Shown here piece after piece: positions 1 through 8,753 of a DNA stretch of 45,569 nt. The DNA is from UBA8514 sp050251415 (GTDB lineage: Bacteria; Bacillota; Clostridia; Lachnospirales; Anaerotignaceae): positions 1-45,569 of the forward strand of contig JBFWMT010000013.1 of assembly GCA_050251415.1 (NCBI GenBank), written 5' to 3'. The position numbers and the translations under genes were made by a program. Below the pieces are notes generated by a model. That model worked only from the letters and a program-made list of their open reading frames with translations. It was not told the origin of the DNA and made no database searches. Position 1 is the stretch's first letter; every line of letters starts with the position of its first letter.

Positions 1-951
1 TTGGTTTATCTGCCCCAAACTCATGTTAAGGTCTGAAAAAATTCTATCCATAGATACCTTAAGCTGTGCTAAGTCACCAGGGTATACCATGTCCGATTCT
101 GATGTTAAATCACCGTCTGCAAGACCAGCCAAGCGTCTGTCAGTTTCTTTAATAACAGCTGTAAGATTTTCTACAATTTCCCTTGTAGAATTTGCAAGTA
201 TCCCAACCTCATCTTTTGATGTTATGTCTGGCATTGGCGAATGTAAATCGCCCTCTGCCAAAAGCTCTAAACGTTGGGCACACTGCCCCATAGGCTTTGC
301 AATACTGCGTGCAATAAATGCACCAAATATAAAGGATAGACCTAAAGATACCAAACCCAGTACCATATTTAAACCCAAAGATATTTGGCCAAGGGTTTTA
401 AGTTTCTCAGTAATCTCTGCGCCTTTTGCTTTCTTAAGATTTAAAAGGTTTAAATATGTATCATATAAATCTTGATATGCAGGGTCTAGCTCGTCACGCA
501 TTCTTTGGCGTAAAACAGTACGCTGTGTAAGGGATGCTGTTTCTCCTGCAGTTACATATTCATCCTGTAACACATAGTATTGTGCAACTTTATCTTCAAT
601 CTGGTCATAGACGCTTTGTCCGTCTTCATTTAAAATGCTTGCTTTAGCCTCAGCGGCATATGTTTCATACTTAGGTCTTAATTCATTATAAAGCTGTTCC
701 TTTGCCTCATTGCGCTTTACTTCGTCCTCATAATTTACAACATCGCGCACTGCACGGCGTGAATCCGCAATTACCACAAGTGCTGATGCAATACTACCCG
801 TTGCAAAACCATAATTGTTCAACGCCATTTCTGCATCAGTATTTATTTTTTTTATTCCTATTGATGATACCACAGTTGCTACGTTGGAAATTATTGCAAC
901 AATTAAGAATGAAATAATAAGTTTCTTTCTGATTTTCATATTCTTTAACAT
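1..951 (-). CDS. Methyl-accepting chemotaxis protein, N-terminal part (cut by window edge)
   Basis: The first 317 codons of a chemoreceptor run off the left end with no stop. A basic N-terminus precedes a first membrane segment (about residues 11-33). A periplasmic helical region of about 150 residues follows, of the four-helix-bundle MCP type. The second membrane segment is at about 189-213, followed by a HAMP linker. The methylation helices and signalling tip would lie outside the window. The start is set by an AAAAGGAG ribosome binding site seven bases upstream of ATG at 951. The sensing domain carries no motif that tells the ligand. A sigma-28-like promoter lies at 1216-1242, giving a 5' leader of about 250 bases in which I see no riboswitch. 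Family assignment is firm; the ligand is unknown. Confidence 0.9.
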   Translation of the reverse strand, partial: MLKNMKIRKKLIISFLIVAIISNVATVVSSIGIKKINTDAEMALNNYGFATGSIASALVVIADSRRAVRDVVNYEDEVKRNEAKEQLYNELRPKYETYAAEAKASILNEDGQSVYDQIEDKVAQYYVLQDEYVTAGETASLTQRTVLRQRMRDELDPAYQDLYDTYLNLLNLKKAKGAEITEKLKTLGQISLGLNMVLGLVSLGLSFIFGAFIARSIAKPMGQCAQRLELLAEGDLHSPMPDITSKDEVGILANSTREIVENLTAVIKETDRRLAGLADGDLTSESDMVYPGDLAQLKVSMDRIFSDLNMSLGQINQ

Positions 952-1215
952 GCCCAAACTCCTTTTTATGTAATTTTACATCAAATCTGTCCCTTTAACC
1001 CCTGTTCAACACACTTCTGTTTAAAATATATGTTGTGTATGTTGCTTTTTTCTTCCTCCTTTGTCATTGTGTTTATTAATGTCTTGTTTTCCTATAAAAA
1101 CACTTCCATGCATAATTTTGCAATTGGCACAGTAGTCATTTTTAATACTTAAATAAATTATTTTTTGTGCATAACATGAACATTTTAGCATACTACGGGT
1201 TTCAGTTTACCACTA

Positions 1216-1242
1216 AATTCGACATATATCAAGAAATTTTTA
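1216..1242 (-). promoter_or_regulatory. Sigma-28-like promoter of the first chemoreceptor gene
   Basis: On the minus strand a TAAA box (1239-1242) is followed after 15 bases by GTCGAATT (1216-1223), resembling the flagellar sigma consensus TAAA-N15-GCCGATAA. The same stretch can be read as a sigma-A promoter, TTGATA (1227-1232), 17 bases, TAAACT (1204-1209). The rest of the 500-base gap from 952 to 1451 is AT-rich and holds only a terminator near 1365. Confidence 0.45.
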
Positions 1243-1357
1243 CCATAATAAGTGTATTTATTGTTGGTTATTCAACATAACCCATGCTACTGTTTTATAA
1301 ATACAGTTACTTCATTTATACCAATAATATTGTTTATTCATTAGTCATGCATATTCA

Positions 1358-1414
1358 AATAAAAAAGGTAGAAAATCAATATTCAGTCTTAGCCAAATAA
1401 TATTTTTCTACCTT
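1358..1414 (-). terminator. Rho-independent terminator of the 192-aa gene
   Basis: On the minus strand an 11-bp perfect stem, AAGGTAGAAAA (1404-1414) with its complement (1365-1375), encloses a 28-base loop and is followed by a T-rich tail. It lies 38 bases after the stop codon of the gene at 1452-2030. The long loop makes it less certain than the others. Confidence 0.65.
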
Positions 1415-1451
1415 ATTAATAGCATATAAAATTCATTAAACTATATATCTT

Positions 1452-2030
1452 TTACTCCATTGTATAGCCTTCAAGACTTCCGTTTTGTTCCCAATAATCA
1501 AAACGGTTTGAAATCTCTTTGTAGGTGTCATTACAAATTGAAGGCAATTCCCCGCCCCATACTTCACTTGCCTGTGCAAAACCTTTTTCAACCGCACTGC
1601 GAAGAACAGAAATTTTTGATTCATCTCCGCCACAAAGACCAACTGCCATGTCCATAATACGTGTTGCCACCGCATTTACACCCCAGTCTCCGTCCTCTGA
1701 AATTGCTGCCTGCGCATCTTCCTGTGTTGTGGCCAGTTTGGGCAAATCCGTAAAAACATTTGTTGCACTGTTGCTATACTGCGCTTGTTTTCCCATCATT
1801 TGGCTAATAAGCTTATCAAAATTAGCCTGATGTTGTGCTCTAAGCTCTTCAACTTGGTCACTGCTAAGTCTTTTTGCGCTTTCAATATTTTCCTCTGTAT
1901 CTTCACTTTTTACGAAAGTATCTGTAACAGTTGTTTTCGTTACAGCCTCAGTTCCTTCATTTTTTGCTGTTTTTGCCGCATCATAGCCGCTTACTGATGT
2001 ATATGCACTTCCAACTCCCGACAACTCCAT
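1452..2030 (-). CDS. Conserved protein of unknown function, probable flagellar-regulon member
   Basis: The product has 192 residues, no signal peptide and no membrane segment. The first 60 residues are polar and low in complexity. The C-terminal 100 residues form a compact domain with a GDWGV segment, a GGDESK loop, an invariant-looking VWGGELPSICNDTY stretch and a final FDYWE motif. From memory this pattern recurs in unannotated proteins of many motile bacteria, but I cannot name the family with certainty. ATG at 2030 follows a good AAGGAGGGG site. The promoter at 2074-2099 is sigma-28-like, which suggests expression with flagellar and chemotaxis genes and fits the chemoreceptors on either side. 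No function is proposed beyond that association. Confidence 0.75.
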   Translation of the reverse strand: MELSGVGSAYTSVSGYDAAKTAKNEGTEAVTKTTVTDTFVKSEDTEENIESAKRLSSDQVEELRAQHQANFDKLISQMMGKQAQYSNSATNVFTDLPKLATTQEDAQAAISEDGDWGVNAVATRIMDMAVGLCGGDESKISVLRSAVEKGFAQASEVWGGELPSICNDTYKEISNRFDYWEQNGSLEGYTME

Positions 2031-2073
2031 CTTTACCCCTCCTTAATACAAATCCGTTTCGCCTATATACCTA

Positions 2074-2099
2074 TTATCGACAAAATCATATGATTATTA
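2074..2099 (-). promoter_or_regulatory. Sigma-28-like promoter of the 192-aa gene
   Basis: On the minus strand TAAT (2096-2099) and GTCGATAA (2074-2081) are separated by 14 bases. The downstream box matches the flagellar sigma consensus at seven of eight positions. The predicted transcript start lies about 35 bases upstream of the ATG at 2030. Confidence 0.6.
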
Positions 2100-2141
2100 A
2101 GGCTTGTTTCATTTACCCTTTAGCCATTACTTATTTTATTT

Positions 2142-3350
2142 TTAAAATGATGCTCTTTGTCCAAAAACAATATTTATGTCCTCAACTATTCCCGCATCAA
2201 GCTGATTTTCTGCTACTAAATCCCGCAAAATGCCAATTGCCTGTTGATGCTCCATTCCATCTTTATAGGGCCTTTTCTCAATAAGCGCTTGATATATATC
2301 AAGGCATGCCATTAGTCTTTCGTTTTTACCAAGCTCGTCTGCTGTTTTACCAAATGGATATCCTGTACCATTAAGCTTTTCGTGGTGAAGTGATGCCCAT
2401 GATGTAATTTCTTCAAACCCTTCAATGCGCCTAAGTATACTATAGGTTTGGTAGGCATGGGTTTGTATATGTTTATATTCTTGCGCAGTAAGTTTGTCTT
2501 TTTTCTCAAGTAACTCGTTACCCACAGCCAGCTTCCCAATATCGTGCAGTGCACCTGCCATATAAAGCTTTGTTCTAGTATCCTCATCGTAGCCGTAAAA
2601 GTTCCCCATTTTAGAAGCCTTTTCGGCAATTCCAATACAGTGATTATGGGTAAATTCCGATTTATAGTCAACAATAGTGGCAAAAAGCTGTGCAAAACTT
2701 ATAACTTCTTCATTTGTATATTCATATTCAATTATAGGTATATTCTCACGCAGTGCACCGTCTATTTTATTATTCCCCATTTGCTTAATTGCTTCAAAAT
2801 CGAAACAGTCAAAAAAAGCCTCTGTACATTCCTTATCAAACATCGTATCAGTGTTTTCATATAAAAACTTTTTAATTTCATTATACTTATTTTCACTTAC
2901 GTCGCTTAAATCAAAATTAGCATCCAACTGGTCAGCCAAGTGGATAATACGGGCATACAGCGGGATATCTTCCCACATTTTTTTAAGCGGTCCTGTTCCA
3001 TCAGCATTCTCGTGGTGATATAAAATAGCCCCTTCTACATTACCAAAAAACTTTACTTTCTCAATATTTTTTTCACCCATTATACAGTGTACTCTTAGAT
3101 TTTTTATATCCCCTTCATCATGCTCTGTATATTCAGCCTGTATAAACTCAGTAAGTGCATTATCGTGCAATAAAGCGCAAGCTGCCAGGTCCAACAATTT
3201 GTTTGTGCTCATTTTCCATTTTTCACCTATTTTTACGCATATGTATGCCACTCGTTTAGAGTGATTCGTTGTAACACCAATTAACTCATGCTCTACACAA
3301 TCTAATGCGTAAGATAGAGCAAATAATACTTCTGTAAAATTAAATTTCAT
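2142..3350 (-). CDS. Tandem HD-GYP protein, probable cyclic-di-GMP phosphodiesterase
   Basis: The product has 402 residues. The C-terminal half is a canonical HD-GYP domain: HDIGK at 269-273, HHE at 322-324 and GTGYP at 328-332. This type hydrolyses cyclic-di-GMP with a metal centre. The N-terminal half is a second, degenerate copy: it keeps LLHDN (61-64) and HHENADGTG (112-120) but lacks the Lys of HDIGK and has GTGPL in place of GTGYP. The first half is therefore probably regulatory or structural. There is no membrane segment and no receiver domain, so the protein should be cytosolic. The start at 3350 is preferred over an in-frame ATG at 3416 because AAAGGAGG lies six bases upstream. Neighbouring chemoreceptors suggest control of motility, which is inference. 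Confidence 0.88.
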   Translation of the reverse strand: MKFNFTEVLFALSYALDCVEHELIGVTTNHSKRVAYICVKIGEKWKMSTNKLLDLAACALLHDNALTEFIQAEYTEHDEGDIKNLRVHCIMGEKNIEKVKFFGNVEGAILYHHENADGTGPLKKMWEDIPLYARIIHLADQLDANFDLSDVSENKYNEIKKFLYENTDTMFDKECTEAFFDCFDFEAIKQMGNNKIDGALRENIPIIEYEYTNEEVISFAQLFATIVDYKSEFTHNHCIGIAEKASKMGNFYGYDEDTRTKLYMAGALHDIGKLAVGNELLEKKDKLTAQEYKHIQTHAYQTYSILRRIEGFEEITSWASLHHEKLNGTGYPFGKTADELGKNERLMACLDIYQALIEKRPYKDGMEHQQAIGILRDLVAENQLDAGIVEDINIVFGQRASF

Positions 3351-3457
3351 GATGAACCTCCTTTTCACACAAAATATGACCTTGATTATTTTAACATGTT
3401 TAGATAAATTAGGCAAAAAAAATAAGACATAACAATCGATATTTAACTGGTCTGTTC

Positions 3458-3502
3458 TTATAAAAACCCACTTGGTGCAAGTTTCACAACCAAGTGGGTT
3501 TT
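3458..3502 (-). terminator. Rho-independent terminator after the 722-aa chemoreceptor
   Basis: A perfect 13-bp stem, AAAACCCACTTGG (3463-3475) with its complement (3490-3502), has a 14-base loop and, read on the minus strand, ends in a T-run. It lies 11 bases beyond the stop codon. Confidence 0.9.
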
Positions 3503-3513
3503 ATAATTACATT

Positions 3514-5682
3514 TTAATATTTATCATAGTGACTCTCTACACCAAAGTCATTACTCTCATGCGTTATTTCTTTTCTGTTTTCAGCCTCAATGTATTTAGA
3601 AGCGCTGCTATTTTTTTTAAGCCTGAACTTTGCAATAAGGTTGCTTAAATGCTGTGCTTGCCCTGATAATTCTTCACTTGTTGCGGCACTTTCCTCTGCT
3701 GTAGCCGAGGTTGTTTGTACAACCGTTGCAATCTGGTCCACTCCCTGGGTTACTTGCTCCAGTGCTAATGCCTCGTGCTGTGCTTTTTGTGATATTCGGC
3801 TTATTGCATCAATAATATCTTTTGTACCATCAACTACAGAGATTAATGATCCTGCAGTTGTTTGTGCAATTACAACGCCCTCTTCTACCGAGCTTAATGT
3901 ACTTTCAATAAGTATAGTCGTATCCTTTGCGGCCTCTGCACTTTTTGAAGCTAAATTTCTAACCTCATCAGCAACTACAGCAAAGCCCTTGCCTGCCTCC
4001 CCTGCTCTTGCTGCTTCAACCGCCGCATTAAGGGCAAGTATGTTCGTTTGAAATGCAATATCCTCAATGGTTTTAACAATTTTACCAATTTCGTTGGATT
4101 TTGAGTTTATACTATCCATGGCCCCAAGCATCTGATTCATCTGTGTATTGCTTTTTTCAATTTCCGCTCCAACCTCGTCTGCTTTTTGGTTTGCCACTGC
4201 AGCACTTATTGCGCTATCCTTAACCTGCTGAGAAATTTCGGCTATAGCGGCTGATAATTCCTCTACCGAACTTGCCTGTTGGGTCGCTCCTTGGCTAAGT
4301 GCCTGTGCTCCGCACGCCACTTGTTCCGAACCAGAAGAAACCTGTTCTGCCACAGCCTGCATATCTTTAAACGTACTGTCAAGAGATGAAAGTATGTGGT
4401 TTAGCGCTTCTTTAATGGTTGTAAAGTCACCAATATATTCTCTTTCAATCGCTACATCCAGTCTGCCTGCGGAAATATCATCCAAAACGGATGATATTTC
4501 AATAATATATCCTGAAAGTACCTCCGCAGTTTGGTGGAATATAGAAGAAAGCTGACCAAGCTCATCTGTTGTTTTAACAGTGTTTTCTGATATATTAGTT
4601 AAATCACCAGCGCCCATTTTTTCAGCTAATTCCATAACAGGTGTTATAGGTGCCAATGCTTTTTTCAGTGCAAAAATACTGAATAATGTAAGAACAATTA
4701 CTCCTATCGTGCCAACACTAACCATAGCAATAGTAATTTTATTTGCTTCCGCCAACGCTTCTGCTTTACTTACCGCAAACGAACTGCTCCACACAACATC
4801 TGTGCCATCTATTGTAATTGGTCTGTTCATAATAATTGCCATCTTATTGTTAGTAGCAGGTATTTTTTCTTCTACCAGCAAAGGCTGAGCTGTTGCAGCT
4901 GCTTCCAGCATTTTGCTTGTTGTTTCATCTGTTGCCTGCATAACTGTACCTATACTATCTGGATTAAATGTATCTGCAACCACAGTTCCACTGCTTGTTA
5001 TTATATATGATTGTGTGCTATTATAACCGCCAGTGCTGTAGTTCAGTCCGCCTATTGAATCCATTAAAATATCACAGGATGCAATTCCAATAAAATTACC
5101 GCTGTCATCTAAAACAGGGTTGCTTAAAGTAATAAGCCACACTACTTTATCCTCAGTAAGTTGATACTCATATGGTTCTGTAATATGTGTAGCCATAAGC
5201 TGTTTTGGCACTGCATAATAATCTGCCGTCCCGTATTCCTCATAGTTGTTAAGCACCTCCATTGTTATGTCGCTCCCATTCGGGAAAGCATAATAGGATA
5301 ATCCTTTTGTTGTATTTGCAAAATATTTATTAGGCTCAAAGGCCACATATGCCGAAAAAATTTTGTCGTCATCCAAAACATTTATTAATGCCTCCTGAAT
5401 CATTTTTTCTGACATTTGCCTATCCATTCCTTTGTATCTGCCAACTTCTTTAGCTACCGATTTTGAAAATATGTTCATACTCTCAAGGTAAGTCTTAGCC
5501 TCCTGTGCATTTGCATCAGCTACATATGATACTTCCTTTTGAACCATGGTAGAAACAATATCTCTTGCTAATACACTTAACAATCCACACATTACAACAA
5601 TGGCTAAAAAGATGATACCCGTATTAACCAGTGGTATTTTTACCGTAAGTTTGTCTTTCCATTTAATATTGTTTTTTGACAT
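3514..5682 (-). CDS. Methyl-accepting chemotaxis protein with dCache sensor
   Basis: The product has 722 residues. Membrane segments at about 21-39 and 316-340 flank an extracellular double-Cache region of about 275 residues. HAMP-like linker sequence follows to about 440, then a long methyl-accepting coiled coil whose invariant hairpin tip lies near 541-580 (DIAFQTNILALNAAVEAARA). The C-terminus ends in a charged tail with no CheR-docking pentapeptide that I recognise. The amino-acid-binding RxWY signature of some dCache domains is absent, so the ligand class is unknown. AAAAAAGGAG upstream fixes the ATG at 5682. The gap to the previous gene is short (about 110 bases) and half of it is that gene's terminator; no clear sigma-28 box was found for this receptor, unlike its two neighbours. 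Confidence 0.93.
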   Translation of the reverse strand: MSKNNIKWKDKLTVKIPLVNTGIIFLAIVVMCGLLSVLARDIVSTMVQKEVSYVADANAQEAKTYLESMNIFSKSVAKEVGRYKGMDRQMSEKMIQEALINVLDDDKIFSAYVAFEPNKYFANTTKGLSYYAFPNGSDITMEVLNNYEEYGTADYYAVPKQLMATHITEPYEYQLTEDKVVWLITLSNPVLDDSGNFIGIASCDILMDSIGGLNYSTGGYNSTQSYIITSSGTVVADTFNPDSIGTVMQATDETTSKMLEAAATAQPLLVEEKIPATNNKMAIIMNRPITIDGTDVVWSSSFAVSKAEALAEANKITIAMVSVGTIGVIVLTLFSIFALKKALAPITPVMELAEKMGAGDLTNISENTVKTTDELGQLSSIFHQTAEVLSGYIIEISSVLDDISAGRLDVAIEREYIGDFTTIKEALNHILSSLDSTFKDMQAVAEQVSSGSEQVACGAQALSQGATQQASSVEELSAAIAEISQQVKDSAISAAVANQKADEVGAEIEKSNTQMNQMLGAMDSINSKSNEIGKIVKTIEDIAFQTNILALNAAVEAARAGEAGKGFAVVADEVRNLASKSAEAAKDTTILIESTLSSVEEGVVIAQTTAGSLISVVDGTKDIIDAISRISQKAQHEALALEQVTQGVDQIATVVQTTSATAEESAATSEELSGQAQHLSNLIAKFRLKKNSSASKYIEAENRKEITHESNDFGVESHYDKY

Positions 5683-5735
5683 AAAAGCCGCTCCTTTTTT
5701 AATAAATTATTTCACTTCTAAACACACTTTATTTT

Positions 5736-5772
5736 AAAAAACCCCCCACTAAAGCTCCAAATTTGTGGGGGA
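5736..5772 (-). terminator. Rho-independent terminator after the 686-aa chemoreceptor
   Basis: On the minus strand CCCCCAC (5765-5771) pairs with GTGGGGG (5743-5749), followed directly by six T residues. It sits 20 bases after the stop codon. Confidence 0.9.
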
Positions 5773-5791
5773 TTTTAAACCTTCTTTAGTT

Positions 5792-7852
5792 TTATGCTTT
5801 AAGTTTAAATCCGCCAACCAAATCCTTAAGCATCTGTGCCTGTCCAGAAAGTTCCTCGGCAGTTGCCGCACTTTCTTCTGCAGTTGCAGAATTTGTTTGA
5901 ATAATTGATGCAACCTGGTCTACCCCAGATGTAACTTCGGCAATGGAAACTGCCTGCTCTTTGGAGGCATCAGCTATTTTCTTAATAAGGTCTGTAACGG
6001 TGCCAGTGCTGTTAACCACCGCCTGCATAGATTTTGCTGTTTCATCAGCTATTCTTGTTCCGTTATCAACTGCCTTTACAGTGTCTTCAATAAGCATTGT
6101 TGTGTTTTTTGCCGCCTCGGCAGATTTACTTGCAAGGTTTCTAACTTCATCTGCAACAACTGCAAAGCCCTTGCCTGCCTGTCCTGCCCTTGCGGCTTCA
6201 ACAGCGGCATTCAGGGCAAGGATATTTGTCTGGAATGCAATATCTTCAATAGTTTTAATAATTTTGCCTATTTCTGTAGATTTTGAGCTTATTTCAGAAA
6301 TAGCTCCCATCATATCATTCATTTTTGTGCTACTAATAGCCACCTCTGAACTTGTTTCATCTGAATAATCCTTTGCCTTTTGTGCATTGTCCGCATTCAT
6401 TCTTACGTTTTCGGAAATTTGTGCAATGGTGCTGGCAAGTTCTTCAACTGCACTTGACTGCTCAATTGAACCCTGAGACAACGCCTGTGCACCAAGAGCA
6501 ACTTGGTCTGAACCACTTGCAACCTGTTCCGCCGCCATATTAATCTGCCTTAAAGTAGCAGTTAATGTAGTAGATATATTCATAAGCGCATCTCTTATTT
6601 TTGAGAACTCACCCTCATATTTTTGTTTCAGTTCAAAATCCATATTTCCGTCTGCTATTTCATTAAGTACATCAGATATTTCGTTTATGTAAGAAATATA
6701 ATCTTTAAGCCTTAACACCGTTTGCCTTATGGCATCAGAAACATGCCCTACCTCATCCATGGATTTTACAACAACATCTACATCAAGTTCGCCGTCTGCA
6801 ATACGGTTTGCCGTCTGGGAAAGGTGCTTTAACGGCTTAACAATACCTATTGCAATAAGTGTTACCGCAACAATCGCAAAAATAACCTCAATAACAATGG
6901 TTGTTACAAGCTGTGATGCTATGCTTGTAATTGCACCATAGTATTCTCTGTCTGGCAAACCTGTAAGTACATGCCATCCTGTATTGCCAACTGCACTTAC
7001 TGTACCGTGAATTTTTTTACCGTCAAGTGTATATTCAACTACATCTTGAACTTGACTATTGACAGCTGACACAGCCTCTGCCGAAACATTAGTTTCCGCC
7101 AATTTTTTCCCAGCGTAAGCGCTTTCCGGATGATAAACTGCCGTTCCGTCATCAGAGCATAATATAAAGAACCCTTCCTCACCAAGCGTAAACTCTGCAA
7201 ATGTATTTGTAAGGTTATCCAGCAGTATATCTATACCTGCAAAACCAATGATCGCACCTGTTTTTTCGTCTTTCACATTTGCAACAATGCTAACAACGGT
7301 TTTTCCTGTGGTTAAATCCTCATATGGAGGCACAATCATTGTTTCGCCTTTTTCTTTTGCTGCGTACCATGGTCTTGATGTAATATCCCAGTTCACAGCT
7401 GAAGTGAATTTATCATTTTGCATAATCTGGCTTGTGTTATCGTCACCTACCCAAGTAAACATAATGTTTTCACTGTCGACCCCTGCCATATCAGTAAGTG
7501 CCTGCAAAATGTCTGAATACTCCTTGTTATCTTGAAATCTTTGTGCTTTATTATCTGTATTTTTCAAAAAATCATTTACTTTGCTGTTTGCTGCAAGCTG
7601 TTCTGCCATAACTATGTAACTACTAAAAAACTTGTCCGCTTCCACCGCGGCTTTCTGGGATGATTCCATTAGCTTATCATCTGTTAATGCTGTTACGGTA
7701 TTTTTTACCCTACCCATTAAAAATATGCCCGATGCACTGAGTATTAAAACCACAGGCAGCAGTATGCCTGCCAGCATTTTAATTAAAATACTTTTACTTT
7801 TTTTACCAATTTCACCTTTTTTAAAATTCTTTTTAAACGAAAACTTTTTCAT
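5792..7852 (-). CDS. Methyl-accepting chemotaxis protein with dCache_1 sensor
   Basis: The product has 686 residues. Membrane segments at about 25-47 and 310-336 bracket a dCache_1 domain, followed by HAMP and a signalling coiled coil with the same tip sequence as the 722-aa neighbour. The sensor contains SRPWY (159-163) and a downstream GID (206-208). These match part of the signature of amino-acid-binding dCache domains, although the usual first Tyr is replaced by Trp155. An amino-acid ligand is therefore plausible, not proven, and would suit an amino-acid fermenter. The signalling halves of the two dCache receptors are much more alike than their sensors, which suggests duplication followed by sensor divergence. 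The ribosome binding site is a GGGGGG run 7 bases before ATG. A sigma-28-like promoter lies at 7913-7938. Confidence 0.93.
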   Translation of the reverse strand: MKKFSFKKNFKKGEIGKKSKSILIKMLAGILLPVVLILSASGIFLMGRVKNTVTALTDDKLMESSQKAAVEADKFFSSYIVMAEQLAANSKVNDFLKNTDNKAQRFQDNKEYSDILQALTDMAGVDSENIMFTWVGDDNTSQIMQNDKFTSAVNWDITSRPWYAAKEKGETMIVPPYEDLTTGKTVVSIVANVKDEKTGAIIGFAGIDILLDNLTNTFAEFTLGEEGFFILCSDDGTAVYHPESAYAGKKLAETNVSAEAVSAVNSQVQDVVEYTLDGKKIHGTVSAVGNTGWHVLTGLPDREYYGAITSIASQLVTTIVIEVIFAIVAVTLIAIGIVKPLKHLSQTANRIADGELDVDVVVKSMDEVGHVSDAIRQTVLRLKDYISYINEISDVLNEIADGNMDFELKQKYEGEFSKIRDALMNISTTLTATLRQINMAAEQVASGSDQVALGAQALSQGSIEQSSAVEELASTIAQISENVRMNADNAQKAKDYSDETSSEVAISSTKMNDMMGAISEISSKSTEIGKIIKTIEDIAFQTNILALNAAVEAARAGQAGKGFAVVADEVRNLASKSAEAAKNTTMLIEDTVKAVDNGTRIADETAKSMQAVVNSTGTVTDLIKKIADASKEQAVSIAEVTSGVDQVASIIQTNSATAEESAATAEELSGQAQMLKDLVGGFKLKA

Positions 7853-7912
7853 AGTATTCCCCCCAAGTTATTGCACAATTTCCAAAATAAAACCAATGTA
7901 AATTTAAAACTA

Positions 7913-7938
7913 TTTTCGACAATTATAGCATAATTTTA
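7913..7938 (-). promoter_or_regulatory. Sigma-28-like promoter of the 686-aa chemoreceptor
   Basis: On the minus strand a perfect TAAA (7935-7938) is separated by 14 bases from GTCGAAAA (7913-7920). A TATAAT (7922-7927) within the spacer could serve sigma-A instead, but no matching -35 box is visible. Placement 60 bases upstream of a chemoreceptor start supports the sigma-28 reading. Confidence 0.55.
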
Positions 7939-8062
7939 TTTTTTTGCATATTGGTTTTACCCAAATTTGGATTATCTAGCAAATGCAACAAAGGGTTTAC
8001 ATTTCAGTTTAAAAATATGCGCACCCTTAACAATTCCTAGGAAATTCCTAGTCTTTCAATCT

Positions 8063-8740
8063 TCACATTCTTTGTTTCAAATCTCTTACTCCCCGCAAAA
8101 TGTGGAATTTCATAACCGTTCTTGCGCCATCGCCATCTCTATTTTTAATGTACTCCATAATTGTTCTGTGGTCTTCAATGGCCAGCTTATTTAACTCCTT
8201 ATTTTCCCAAAACCTAGCTGTAGTTTGCCCGATTGCAATAAACAGCACTGGCATAAGCTTGTCAATAAAACTATTATGCACTGATTGGGCAATAGACATA
8301 TGAAACTTACGCTCAAGTTCGCTTTTATCTTCACCCTTTAAAATGACCTCTTCAAGCTGTTTGCCATAGGTGCATATTCGCTTAATTTCGCTTTCGGTAG
8401 CACGGCTTGCCGCAAGATATGCCATTTCTGGCTCAAGCAACAGCCTTATTTCTACTAAATCCAAAACGTCCATGGGGTCAGCCATCATTGTTTCCATTTT
8501 TATTCCGCCGAAATTTTCCACATTTGGAGATACAAAGGTGCCATTACCTCTTTTTATCTCCAAGACACCTCTTTCAGCAAGCTGTTTTGCTGCCTCTCTA
8601 AATGTAGTTCGGCTTATATTAAGTTCTGTGGCAAATTCCTTTTCGTTGGGAAGTCTGTCTCCTGGAGCAAAGCGCTTTTCAACGGTTATCATATTAAATA
8701 TTTCGTCTGCAATTCTTTCGGAAAGAACTTTATTTGCCAT
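8063..8740 (-). CDS. GntR/FadR-family transcriptional regulator
   Basis: The product has 225 residues. A winged helix at about 1-75 contains the GntR hallmark LPNEKEFATELNISRTTFREA. A C-terminal all-helical FCD ligand-binding domain (about 90-220) carries the usual metal-binding histidines (KFHMSIA, EDHRTIM, KFHILRG). FadR-type regulators usually bind small carboxylates or acyl-CoAs and repress catabolic genes. No catabolic gene is adjacent, so the target is unknown. AAGGAG upstream supports the ATG at 8740. It starts only 13 bases after the stop of the coiled-coil gene at 8754-9494, so it is probably cotranscribed from the sigma-28-like promoter of that gene, an unusual partner for a GntR regulator. 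A 10-bp palindrome TTCCTAGGAA (8034-8043) lies just downstream, of unknown meaning. Confidence 0.9.
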   Translation of the reverse strand: MANKVLSERIADEIFNMITVEKRFAPGDRLPNEKEFATELNISRTTFREAAKQLAERGVLEIKRGNGTFVSPNVENFGGIKMETMMADPMDVLDLVEIRLLLEPEMAYLAASRATESEIKRICTYGKQLEEVILKGEDKSELERKFHMSIAQSVHNSFIDKLMPVLFIAIGQTTARFWENKELNKLAIEDHRTIMEYIKNRDGDGARTVMKFHILRGVRDLKQRM

Positions 8741-8753
8741 ATTATACTCCTTG

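Noticed and set aside
952..1204. Cyclic-di-GMP riboswitch in the 250-base leader of the first chemoreceptor gene
   Set aside because: The long leader invited a search, but the conserved GEMM sequences are not visible.
3351..3416. Longer N-terminus for the HD-GYP protein
   Set aside because: The ATG at 3350 has an AAAGGAGG site six bases upstream; the extension has none and is not family-like.
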